Of a DNA stretch of 6,239 nt, positions 1 to 6,239 are shown piece after piece (position 1 is the first letter of the stretch; each line of letters starts with the position of its first letter). The DNA comes from DATIXJ01 sp035518715 (GTDB lineage Bacteria > Bacteroidota > Ignavibacteria > UBA10030 > SZUA-254), in contig DATIXJ010000082.1 of NCBI GenBank assembly GCA_035518715.1, positions 1-6,239 on the forward strand, in the 5' to 3' direction. A model generated the notes under the pieces. It had not been told where the DNA came from, ran no database searches, and saw nothing but the letters and a program-made list of their open reading frames with translations. Both the position numbers and the translations under genes were made by a program.

Positions 1-806
1 AAGACGGAAGGAGAAATTCCCAAAGCCCTCAGGTATCTCACCCCGCCGATTCCCAGGACAATCTCCTGCCGAATGCGGGTGTTCATGTCGCCGCCGTACG
101 CCAGAGCCGTCAGGCCTCGGAAATGCTCGGCATTCTCCGGCACATCCGTATCAAGAAGGTAAACCGCACATCTCCCCACACTGATCTTCCAGCCCTGAAA
201 ATGAACGACGCTTGTACCGATGGTGACGGTGCACAGCAGCGGTTTCCCCGCCGCATCCCGGACCAACTCAACGGGAACCGTGGAAGGATCGGTCGTCGGA
301 TAATTTTCCTGCTGTCCCGATGAATAATCAATCTTTTGCTGAAAATATCCCTGCCGGTAAAATAATCCGATACCGACAAATGGAAGCCCGAGATCGCTTG
401 CAGATTTTACATGATCTCCTGCGAGAACACCTAATCCCCCCGAATAAAATGGCAGACACTCATGGATACCGAATTCGGCACAAAAATACGCGACGGGCCG
501 TACTGCTCGCTGTTTCCCCTCACTCCGGTATGTGTCCGGAACGTTGCGAAGATAGGAATCAAAATCGTCGAGGACGGCGAGAACCCGGCCGAGAAACTCT
601 TCGTCACCGAGATATGCCCGCAGCTCCATCGGAGAACATTGTGCAAGAACTGCAACCGGATTGTGGTTTGACGATTCCCAGACGAGAGGAGAAAGCTCTT
701 CAAAGATCGCTTGAGCGGACGGATTCCACGTCCACCAGAGATTATACGCAAGGGTGGTCAGTTTCGCGATGATCCCGTCGGCGTCCTTCGGCGAATGGCG
801 TTTCAA
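1..806 (-). CDS. glgP: Alpha-glucan (glycogen/maltodextrin) phosphorylase, N-terminal part, 3'-truncated
   Basis: The product releases glucose-1-phosphate from alpha-1,4-glucans using phosphate and pyridoxal phosphate in the cytoplasm. The 268 visible residues are continuous. Residues 13-60 (LAYNLWWTWNPSAQAIFEEL, HNPVAVL) are the DUF3417 N-terminal domain of the T. maritima/archaeal-type alpha-glucan phosphorylases. Residues 105-160 hold the family signature (VAYFCAEFGIHECLPFYSGG, LAGDHVKSASDLG, GLFYRQGYF), and residues 236-268 (YGGDMNTRIRQEIVLGIGGV) continue it. The family is usually about 800-850 residues, so roughly two thirds, including the PLP lysine, lie beyond the left edge. TTG is chosen as start because an in-frame TGA lies at 842-840, no ATG or GTG follows it, and AAGGA sits five bases upstream of TTG. 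Family identity is clear; the gene symbol follows common annotation practice. It is separated from the secreted-protein genes by a terminator-like hairpin, so it may have its own promoter. Confidence -1.
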   Translation of the reverse strand, partial: MKRHSPKDADGIIAKLTTLAYNLWWTWNPSAQAIFEELSPLVWESSNHNPVAVLAQCSPMELRAYLGDEEFLGRVLAVLDDFDSYLRNVPDTYRSEGKQRAVRPVAYFCAEFGIHECLPFYSGGLGVLAGDHVKSASDLGLPFVGIGLFYRQGYFQQKIDYSSGQQENYPTTDPSTVPVELVRDAAGKPLLCTVTIGTSVVHFQGWKISVGRCAVYLLDTDVPENAEHFRGLTALAYGGDMNTRIRQEIVLGIGGVRYLRALGISPSV

Positions 807-811
807 GATGT

Positions 812-816
812 TCCTT
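812..816 (-). promoter_or_regulatory. Shine-Dalgarno that decides the TTG start of alpha-glucan phosphorylase
   Basis: The minus strand reads AAGGA, then five bases, then TTG at 806-804. As the only usual start codon between the in-frame stop at 842-840 and the conserved protein, TTG with this site is the best-supported start. Confidence -1.
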
Positions 817-853
817 TCAATGGTAAGAGTTTGTTGCCTTCAAAAACGAAAGA

Positions 854-884
854 ATAATGTAAAAACTTTGACCTGGAAAACAAA
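854..884 (-). promoter_or_regulatory. Candidate Bacteroidota-type promoter for alpha-glucan phosphorylase
   Basis: On the minus strand TTTG (884-881) is followed by 19 bases and then TACATTAT (861-854). This fits the known Bacteroidota -33 TTTG / -7 TAnnTTTG pattern apart from the last two bases of the -7 box. It lies between the hairpin and the TTG start in AT-rich DNA and would give a leader of roughly 40 bases. The motif is short and the region is T-rich, so chance occurrence is quite possible. Confidence -1.
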
Positions 885-944
885 ACAGAATCGAGGAAAA
901 TTGGAAAAAGGAAGCAGGGATCCCGCGCTTCATTCCCCATAAAA

Positions 945-981
945 TCAGCACCCCGACCAGCTCAATGATCGGGGTGCCTGA
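945..981 (-). terminator. Hairpin after the secreted-protein gene, probable intrinsic terminator
   Basis: A perfect 9-bp inverted repeat, GCACCCCGA / TCGGGGTGC (948-956 with 969-977), encloses a 12-base loop. With one bulged base the flanks TCAG/CTGA extend the stem. It begins 27 bases past the TGA stop of the upstream gene. On the minus strand it is followed by TGATTTTAT, a short imperfect U-tract. The stem is strong and GC-rich, but the weak U-run leaves some doubt about how efficiently it stops transcription. The plus strand lacks both a convergent gene and a U-tract after the hairpin, so the minus-strand orientation is preferred. Confidence -1.
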
Positions 982-1003
982 GGATCAGATTCCGCGAATA
1001 TGG

Positions 1004-3829
1004 TCAGCGCATCAGCAGCATCTTCCGGACCGACTGGAAGGACTTCTCCGCATGCATGGTGCTCGTGGCCTTGATCGAATAGAAGTAGACACCCGAAGCA
1101 ACCGAAGCATTCCAGGTGATCGCATGCTCGCCGGCATCCTGGACGCCGCTCGCGAGTTCCGCAACACGCTCGCCGAGAATGTTGAACACTACGATCTGAA
1201 CAACAGACCGTTCCGGCAGATCATAGACAATGTTCGTCGTCGGATTGAAAGGATTGGGATAGTTCTGTGACAGCGCGTACGCCTTCGGCAGCGTACCAGA
1301 TGCCCCAACCGTGATCCCGAGCCCTTGCAGATCGTTCAACCGAACGGAGCCCTGCCCTTTCATCGCAATGACGGACTTACCTGCGTTCAGATCGAGTTGA
1401 GACGAAGCGGTCCGGACGTTCCAGGATACCGTCACGGGAAGCGTTGCACCCGAAACGGCAACGGTAAAGTGCTCTGAATGTCCGGCTGTTGTGAGCTCTG
1501 CGTAACGGTTCGAGGCGAACCGGATGTCGAATGCCTCGGCAAACGGAGACGGCGGCAATTCGTAATTCGATGCGTTGAACGATGACTTATCATGGCTCAG
1601 GTAGAGGGTCTGGCTCCTGCCAGCGGCGTCCGTCAGCGTAACTGCATCGAATCCGGAAGTCGGATCTGCCTGGGCCGCGCGTTTCGCGGCCGGGCCATTG
1701 GCATTGAGCGTCAGAGTTGCCGCAGTGTCGACCTTCACCCAGTATCCCTGTCCGGGTCTCAGCGTATCAGAGATCTTGTAACCGCCGGCGTAGCCGAAGT
1801 ATTTTGAGATGACGGCACCGCCCGGGCTCACGCTGATCGATGACGTGAGTGCCATGCCGGACAGCGTTCCAATCATATTCCATCCAGGAGTCAGCGTATC
1901 GGTGGCATTTGTCCGGGGAGCCCCCGTAAACGAGGTGGTCGTATCCGTGCCCAATTTTACCCAGTATCCGGGTCCGTTCTTGAGCGTCGACAGAATGATG
2001 TAGCTTGCCCCATTGTACGCAAACGCGTTCGAGACCGCAGCAGGGAACAACGCCGATTTCGTGTAGTCAGCCATAATCCGCGGTACGGAGACCATGTTCC
2101 ACCCTTTCGTCAGAGAGATCGTGGATGTGGGCTGAGAATTATCATCACTGAAGTATACCAGCGGGAGTACACTGTCGCCGAGACCGACAGTAAGGTTCCT
2201 GTTCATAACAGGATTGCCGCCGACAACTTCGTAATCCGTTCCGTTCCTCAGCGTCTTCCAGAATTTGTACTGATTACTTGACAAACCCGGTATCCCAACG
2301 GTCACCGTGTAGATGCTGTCGCCCGCATCCGTGGCATGCAAGGTATCCGTCGAAGCCGCCCATCCGTCGAACGATCCTCGAAGAACAACCGCGTCTCCGG
2401 AAGCCGGCAGGAAACTCCCCTGTACCTTCTGGATGCTCATATCCACCCTGAAGGTCACGTTGACCGGAAAGAGCTGGTTGTCGAAGAATACGACAGCCAG
2501 GGTGACTGAGGTATCGCCGAGATCGAACGTGCGGTTGCTGATATCATCTTCCCAGTTGAGCGGACCGCGGCTTTTCCAGAATTTGTATTCGATGTGGGAA
2601 TTGGCACGAATCGATTTTGTCAGAGTATAAACACTGTCATTATTCGGATCGGTGAGCAGATCAACTTTCGGGGCGTATCCGTTGAAAGTGCCGTTGACAC
2701 TCACGGTATCTGTTCCAACCGCAAATTTTCCCAGACGGATCATCAGGGCCATGTCCACCTGGAACGTCACGTTGACGTTGTGCGCGAACGTCACACTGAT
2801 CGTATGATTCGAGGTGACATTGGTGAACGTGTAGGAAGATGAATCGCCGGCGTAGGTGTTATCAACGAGTATCGTATCGACGTAATACCCTGCATCGGGC
2901 GTGAAGGTAAAGGTCTGGTTGCCGTGCTGAACCACGGAAACAGCACCCGACGGTGCGACAAGTCCGTGGGGGCCGCCGCTGGCGTTGATCGTATAATTCG
3001 CGGCGGGTATCGTGTACGAGTAATTCGCATTCCCGTTGTTGTTGAACTGTATCGTGATCAGGTCGAAATCGGATGAGGGGTTTGCAAGTTTAGACGAGAA
3101 CGCGTAATAGGTGACGGTGGTACCGCCGGATTGACCCGGAATGATCGCGGTGGCGGTCATCGAATCGGCAGCGAATGTCACCGGCAAAACCGTCGACGTG
3201 GCAAAGTTATCCGTCGAATAGCGGATGAAGAAATTTTCTTGGCTCGATTTTGCCGCCGAGGTCACCATGGTGATGGTGTCCACGACTGAAGCAGTGGGAG
3301 TCAGCGGGCTGCGGCTCACGGTAGAAATCGCGACCGGCTGGGCATCTGTCTGGATCCAGATTGCCTGAGCCGCCGCATAACCGTTATCCCTGAAATTCAC
3401 TGTGTAGTAACCGCCTGCGACGGTGACAGAATTGTTCGTACCCCCTCCTTGCCAATTGTAGGTTTGGATGCTATCCATGGCGACTGTCACCGGATTCCAT
3501 TTGTTGTTGAAGTATCCTCCGCTGGGCCCGCTCGTAAACAGCCAGTCATATGTGCCCGCAGCAAAATCACTGGGAATGTGTATGATAGTATGATATCTTC
3601 GCCAGAAACTCGTGCTATCCAGCAGGAAATTTCCGCCGGTTTCAATTCCAGCAAGATCGGGGACAGGCGGTGGATCCGTCCAACTGACCATGGCGCCAGT
3701 GATGTTCATCCCCTCTGGTCCATAAATCCCCTCAGTTCCTTTCGCTGATGAGGGCTGCTGACCGAATATCAGTGGAGGAATCAGACAGAATATAAGGCCG
3801 GCAACGATAAGTGGTATTGATGTCTTCAT
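1004..3829 (-). CDS. Secreted non-catalytic starch-binding-like protein with T9SS sorting domain (941 aa)
   Basis: Complete gene with ATG start, AAGGAG six bases upstream and TGA stop. Residues 1-23 are a signal peptide (MK, then a hydrophobic core ending LIFG, likely cleaved before QQP), giving Sec export. Residues 31-165 form a beta region of unknown family (GTYDWLFTSGPSGGYFNNKW, VNFRDNGYAAAQAIW). Residues 166-275 are Ig-like (FIRYSTDNF, IPGQSGGTTVTYYAFSS). Residues 278-349 match the divergent InlB/Flg_new repeat pattern (FTPDAGYYVDTILVD, YTFTNVTSNHTISVTF). Residues 352-450 and 456-560 are two tandem domains with VTF(Q/R)VDM, a G(T/S)F(N/D)G(Y/W) turn and YKFWK, resembling the CBM20/CBM48-like starch-binding fold. 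Residues 575-700 carry two GWNM...GYWVK repeats. Residues 853-941 are the T9SS type A sorting domain (NYPNPFNPTT, ASGVYFYSI, RKMLLMR). No enzyme domain or catalytic motif is recognised. The only cysteine (C15) is in the signal peptide. The role as a glucan-binding surface protein is inferred from domains and context; general adhesin function is an alternative. Confidence -1.
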   Translation of the reverse strand: MKTSIPLIVAGLIFCLIPPLIFGQQPSSAKGTEGIYGPEGMNITGAMVSWTDPPPVPDLAGIETGGNFLLDSTSFWRRYHTIIHIPSDFAAGTYDWLFTSGPSGGYFNNKWNPVTVAMDSIQTYNWQGGGTNNSVTVAGGYYTVNFRDNGYAAAQAIWIQTDAQPVAISTVSRSPLTPTASVVDTITMVTSAAKSSQENFFIRYSTDNFATSTVLPVTFAADSMTATAIIPGQSGGTTVTYYAFSSKLANPSSDFDLITIQFNNNGNANYSYTIPAANYTINASGGPHGLVAPSGAVSVVQHGNQTFTFTPDAGYYVDTILVDNTYAGDSSSYTFTNVTSNHTISVTFAHNVNVTFQVDMALMIRLGKFAVGTDTVSVNGTFNGYAPKVDLLTDPNNDSVYTLTKSIRANSHIEYKFWKSRGPLNWEDDISNRTFDLGDTSVTLAVVFFDNQLFPVNVTFRVDMSIQKVQGSFLPASGDAVVLRGSFDGWAASTDTLHATDAGDSIYTVTVGIPGLSSNQYKFWKTLRNGTDYEVVGGNPVMNRNLTVGLGDSVLPLVYFSDDNSQPTSTISLTKGWNMVSVPRIMADYTKSALFPAAVSNAFAYNGASYIILSTLKNGPGYWVKLGTDTTTSFTGAPRTNATDTLTPGWNMIGTLSGMALTSSISVSPGGAVISKYFGYAGGYKISDTLRPGQGYWVKVDTAATLTLNANGPAAKRAAQADPTSGFDAVTLTDAAGRSQTLYLSHDKSSFNASNYELPPSPFAEAFDIRFASNRYAELTTAGHSEHFTVAVSGATLPVTVSWNVRTASSQLDLNAGKSVIAMKGQGSVRLNDLQGLGITVGASGTLPKAYALSQNYPNPFNPTTNIVYDLPERSVVQIVVFNILGERVAELASGVQDAGEHAITWNASVASGVYFYSIKATSTMHAEKSFQSVRKMLLMR
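1007..2116 (-). repeat. C-terminal cassette, copy 2 (paired GWNM repeats + T9SS sorting domain)
   Basis: Residues 572-941 of the 941-residue protein align over almost their whole length with the last 371 residues of the upstream protein. Shared landmarks in order are WNMVS.P, LFP..VSNAF.Y, GYWVK, DTL.PGWNMIG, YFGYAG.Y, GYWVK, RSQTLYL, LPP.P....FDIRF, PVT.S and the NYPNPFNPTT...RKML sorting domain. The sorting domain directs T9SS export and is normally removed or used for anchoring at the cell surface. Confidence -1.
2150..2776 (-). repeat. Two tandem starch-binding-like domains encoded within the 941-residue protein
   Basis: This is a protein-level duplication: residues 352-450 (bases 2776-2480) and 456-560 (bases 2464-2150). 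Both copies start with VTF(Q/R)VDM, continue with a G(T/S)F(N/D)G(Y/W) loop and D(S)(V/I)YT, then share YKFWK, an (N)R(T/N) strand and a final VVFF/LVYF strand. Copy 1 has NGY and NWEDD; copy 2 has DGW and DYEV. The two have diverged clearly in sequence, so this is an old duplication rather than a recent DNA repeat. Binding to alpha-glucan is inferred from resemblance to the CBM20/48-like fold. Confidence -1.
2783..2998 (-). other. Divergent InlB/Flg_new-type repeat domain within the 941-residue protein
   Basis: Residues 278-349 show the typical pattern of this family: YTI.ASGGPHG..APSG, a run ending FTFTPDAGYYVDTILVD, then SYTFTNVTSNHTISVTF. In other bacteria this about 70-residue beta domain is a spacer in secreted or surface proteins. 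Here it sits directly before the two starch-binding-like domains, probably as a linker. Confidence -1.
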
Positions 3830-3876
3830 GGTAATCTCCTTGAATGGTGGCGTGGATGTGGATAGGGAGACCGATT
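3830..3876 (-). other. Short intergenic gap between the two secreted-protein genes
   Basis: These 47 bases hold the Shine-Dalgarno of the downstream gene and no hairpin or U-run that I can find. The absence of a terminator supports co-transcription of the two secreted-protein genes. Confidence -1.
3836..3841 (-). promoter_or_regulatory. Shine-Dalgarno of the 941-residue secreted protein gene
   Basis: The minus strand reads AAGGAG followed by six bases (ATTACC) and ATG. This near-consensus site with ideal spacing fixes the start, and the signal peptide immediately downstream agrees. Confidence -1.
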
Positions 3877-6239
3877 TTATTTTAGAATGAGCATTTTTCG
3901 AATTTGCGTATACGCCTGTTCCGGATTCGATGCGCTCACCGCATCAATCCGATACATGTACACTCCGCTGGCGAATTCACCCGCGTTCCATAGCACCGAC
4001 TGATATCCGACATCCTGAACTCCATTGACGATTGTTGCGACTTTCTGGCCGAGGAGATTGTAAATCGTCAACTGAACACGCGATTCCACCGGCAACGAAT
4101 ACCGAATGGTCGTGGAAGGGTTGAACGGATTCGGATAGTTTTGCTCGAGCGAAAACGATTTCGGGATACTCAGAGATCCGGAAAGATGAAGCCGGACGAC
4201 GCCGATTGAATCCTTCAGGACATATGTTTGTGCTCCGAGTGCGATTCGACTCTCCCCGAGCGTCAGCTTCGGTCCGATGGAATGGTAGCTGAGCGTCACA
4301 GGAAATCGAACTCCCCGCATCTGCAGATCGATTTCTTTGCTTTCTTTTTTCCCCACGGATTCCAGCATACTCTGCGATCCGAAACGGATATCAAATGATC
4401 CTTCCGGAGGCAGAGGCGGAAGGTCGTAGGCATTTTCCTTCTGCGCGCCGCGGGCGGTTTCGTTGAGATAGAGCGTCTGGCTCCTCTGTTCTGCATCAAT
4501 GATCGTCAGCGTGCTCATATCCTGCGACGGATCGAAAGTCGTCGGTTGATTCTGCGGCTTGAGAGTCGTACCAGATGAAAGGATCAGAGTCCCCGGATTG
4601 TTACATTTCACCCAATACGACCTGGATGGATCAATCGTCGTCATGGGTTGATATGATCCAGCATATCCGAAAATCCGTCCGACAATACTATTGGCCGGAT
4701 TCTGGATGATTGAGGAAGTAGGAATCGGTGCAGTGATCGATCCGATCATGTTCCAACCCTGCTGGACCGGAATCGTATCGGAAACCAGAGGATATCCCGA
4801 CACGGTTGTTGTTTCAGCCGAGGGAAATTTGATCCAGTAGCCCATCCCGGTCATGAGGGTATCACGAATAAGATATCCGCTGGAAGGATCGTAGGAAAAC
4901 GCTTTCGAGCTTGAAGACGGGAAGAGAATAGATCTGCGGCCGTCATACACATTCATCGGGAGCGAAACCATATTCCACGACTGCAGCATTGGATATTCCT
5001 GCGTAATCTGTTCAACCTGGAATTTCCAGACGCTTGACCATCCGCTTGTCCCTGCAATGTTCTTTGAGCGAACTCTCCAGTAGTAGGTTGTATCATTCAG
5101 AAGCGGACCCGCCGTTCGCGAAGATCCTGTGATGGTTGAATCGTTCAAAACGAGAATCGTAAAATTACTGTCGAAAGCGATCTGAAGCCGGTATGATTGC
5201 GCGAACCCGACCGGCAGCCAGGAAAATTGCGCAACCAGCGGCTGATGCAGTCCATTATTTGAAGGGGAAACAAGAGTCGGAACTGCGGGCACATCATAGA
5301 CGGTCAATGTTCCCGAAATATTGTGGATACTGTCCCATAATCCACCCCCGCCGGCACTGTATCCGCCGTAGAGAAACGCCCCGCTGTCGTACTGGAATCT
5401 GCTGGCGTAAGAGTACACTCCCTGCGGCAGAGCCGAGCCGATTGTCGCCTTGTACTCATCGTATGCATTCACGTCGACATTATACGTTGCGGGAATCCAC
5501 GTCGTCCATGTTGAGGGGTTGGAATTCACACTATCGTAACCGATCCACGAAAGAATTCCGCTCCCGGCTCCTGCCGAATCGGTGATGCCCAAGCCGAAGG
5601 TTCGAGCGTAAACGGTAAGCGGGTTTCCGTGAACAATCGAAGCAGTTGACGGGAACTGAAGATTCCATTGTGTCAGCGTTTTGGCCCCGCGTTCCGCATA
5701 ATAGTGGAGATGCGTCGTCACTCCCGTCAGTGCCGTCGTGTTCTGATCGTTCGGGCAGGCATCAAATGTCGCTTCGGCGTTCTGGTCTCCGGTGATGAAG
5801 AACTGAACATCAATCAGTGACGGGTTCCCGATGAAAGGCCGCGGGATCCTAGCTTCGACCCACCCTTCCTGGAGAGAGTCGGGCGTGATGCTTTCGGCAA
5901 ACTCCGATTGAGGGAGGGCTGTCCCGACACCGCTCCAGCTGCTACCGGTCCATGTGTGGAATTCTGCGTAGCTTCCAAACGTGCCGCGCAGAACATAATC
6001 CGGGAGATTTGGATGGTTGTAGACGATGCTTCGTGACCAGCTGTCGTTTGAACCGCCGCCTGCCTTGGTATTAATCAGGAATGCCCACGACATCCATCCA
6101 ATCGCGCGGACACGGGCTCCGAAATATGCGTACGTGCTGTCCAGGGTTACGAAGAGATTCTCTACTTTTGCACCCGCCCAACCGGCAACCGTGTCGCCAA
6201 CCGAAATCGGCTGTCCCCAGACGCCGCTCCCTTCAAAGA
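3877..6239 (-). CDS. Large secreted multidomain protein with T9SS sorting domain, 5'-truncated; probable carbohydrate-active protein
   Basis: The frame is open to the window edge, so the true start lies outside; the first internal ATG (6093) is not the start because 48 codons of similar domain sequence precede it. Using residue 1 at base 6237, 786 residues are visible. Residues 1-185 form a beta-rich domain (FEGSGVWGQP, GWMSWAFLINT, a Trp/Asp-rich stretch, GWVEARIP, ITGDQN), which from memory resembles modules behind amylase-type enzymes in Bacteroidota/Ignavibacteria. Residues 186-313 are a second beta domain (IGYDSVN, DEYKATIGS, YSYASRFQYDSG). Residues 317-410 look like fibronectin type III (PTLVSPSNN, TTYYWRVRSKN, GWSSVWKF). 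Residues 418-550 hold two WNM...YW(I/V)K repeats. Residues 551-690 include RSQTLYL and FDIRFGS. Residues 696-786 are a type A T9SS sorting domain (NYPNPFNPSTTIRYSLP, ASGVYMYRI, RKMLILK). No catalytic domain is visible here; an upstream glycosidase domain is possible but unproven. It lies 47 bases before the next gene and is probably co-transcribed with it. Confidence -1.
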   Translation of the reverse strand, partial: FEGSGVWGQPISVGDTVAGWAGAKVENLFVTLDSTYAYFGARVRAIGWMSWAFLINTKAGGGSNDSWSRSIVYNHPNLPDYVLRGTFGSYAEFHTWTGSSWSGVGTALPQSEFAESITPDSLQEGWVEARIPRPFIGNPSLIDVQFFITGDQNAEATFDACPNDQNTTALTGVTTHLHYYAERGAKTLTQWNLQFPSTASIVHGNPLTVYARTFGLGITDSAGAGSGILSWIGYDSVNSNPSTWTTWIPATYNVDVNAYDEYKATIGSALPQGVYSYASRFQYDSGAFLYGGYSAGGGGLWDSIHNISGTLTVYDVPAVPTLVSPSNNGLHQPLVAQFSWLPVGFAQSYRLQIAFDSNFTILVLNDSTITGSSRTAGPLLNDTTYYWRVRSKNIAGTSGWSSVWKFQVEQITQEYPMLQSWNMVSLPMNVYDGRRSILFPSSSSKAFSYDPSSGYLIRDTLMTGMGYWIKFPSAETTTVSGYPLVSDTIPVQQGWNMIGSITAPIPTSSIIQNPANSIVGRIFGYAGSYQPMTTIDPSRSYWVKCNNPGTLILSSGTTLKPQNQPTTFDPSQDMSTLTIIDAEQRSQTLYLNETARGAQKENAYDLPPLPPEGSFDIRFGSQSMLESVGKKESKEIDLQMRGVRFPVTLSYHSIGPKLTLGESRIALGAQTYVLKDSIGVVRLHLSGSLSIPKSFSLEQNYPNPFNPSTTIRYSLPVESRVQLTIYNLLGQKVATIVNGVQDVGYQSVLWNAGEFASGVYMYRIDAVSASNPEQAYTQIRKMLILK
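3880..4992 (-). repeat. C-terminal cassette, copy 1 (paired WNM repeats + T9SS sorting domain)
   Basis: Residues 416-786 of the visible part of the upstream protein carry WNMVSLP, LFPSSSSKAF.Y, GYWIK, QQGWNMIG, FGYAGSY, SYWVK, RSQTLYL, LPPLPP...FDIRFGS, PVTLSY and the terminal sorting domain. Order and spacing match the neighbouring gene's C-terminus, which suggests a shared export/attachment module joined to different binding domains. Confidence -1.

Noticed and set aside
431..751. Minus-strand ATG-initiated frame of 106 codons overlapping the phosphorylase
   Set aside because: It is the wrong frame. The frame starting at TTG 806 gives a continuous protein with all alpha-glucan phosphorylase signatures, so there is neither a frameshift nor a second gene here.
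320..772. Plus-strand open frame of 150 codons
   Set aside because: It lies entirely antisense to the phosphorylase coding frame, has an Arg-rich product without domain character and no convincing ribosome binding site.
965..1270. Plus-strand open frame of 101 codons starting inside the terminator hairpin
   Set aside because: It is the complement of the T9SS sorting domain; its apparent start lies in the hairpin loop and no Shine-Dalgarno precedes it.
3770..3829. Possible lipoprotein signal at C15 of the 941-residue protein
   Set aside because: The residues before the cysteine (LIF) do not fit a lipobox, which needs a small residue at -1, and the hydrophobic core continues past the cysteine. 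An ordinary signal peptide fits better.
3830..3876. Search for a terminator or promoter between the two secreted-protein genes
   Set aside because: No inverted repeat, U-run or credible promoter pair was found in the 47 bases, so none is annotated.
5193..5585. Plus-strand open frame of 130 codons
   Set aside because: It is antisense to well-conserved beta and FN3 domains of the truncated secreted protein; its Arg/His-rich product is typical of shadow frames.
5814..5996. Short minus-strand frame within the truncated secreted-protein gene
   Set aside because: It is out of frame with the long continuous coding sequence and has no domain features.

Overview
The window carries three genes, all on the minus strand, so transcription runs right to left from base 6239 towards base 1. 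Two large genes encode secreted, multidomain, surface-type proteins. The third is a cytoplasmic alpha-glucan phosphorylase. The secreted proteins end in NYPNPFNP(S/T)T...ASGVY.Y...RKML type sorting domains, which are exported by the type IX secretion system (T9SS). Together with moderate GC (about 50%), this points to the Bacteroidota/Chlorobiota/Ignavibacteriota part of the FCB group. The style of the C-terminal regions (paired 'GWNM(V/I)' repeats before the sorting domain) is closest to Ignavibacteria-like lineages. That placement is inferred from motifs, not from a marker gene.

Layout, in transcription order. (1) 6239-3877: the 3' part (786 codons plus stop) of a gene whose start lies beyond the right edge. 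It has an N-terminal beta-rich domain of the kind seen behind secreted amylase-type enzymes, a second beta domain, a fibronectin type III domain, a two-repeat GWNM region and a T9SS sorting domain. (2) After a 47-base gap with a good Shine-Dalgarno and no visible terminator, 3829-1004 encodes a complete 941-residue protein. It has a signal peptide, an N-terminal beta region, a divergent InlB/Flg_new-type repeat, two tandem starch-binding-like domains, and then the same kind of C-terminal cassette as the upstream protein. No catalytic domain is recognisable. (3) A hairpin at 945-981 closes this unit. An AT-rich spacer with a possible Bacteroidota-type promoter follows. (4) 806-1: the first 268 codons of an alpha-glucan (glycogen/maltodextrin) phosphorylase, starting at TTG and running off the left edge. 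Its reading frame is uninterrupted.

Working model (inference): the two secreted proteins are probably made from one transcript and attach to or leave the cell through the T9SS, where they bind and perhaps degrade starch- or glycogen-like polymer. The phosphorylase converts internal alpha-1,4-glucan to glucose-1-phosphate. The region would then be an alpha-glucan utilisation locus. I see no RNA genes, CRISPR arrays, insertion sequences or attachment sites.
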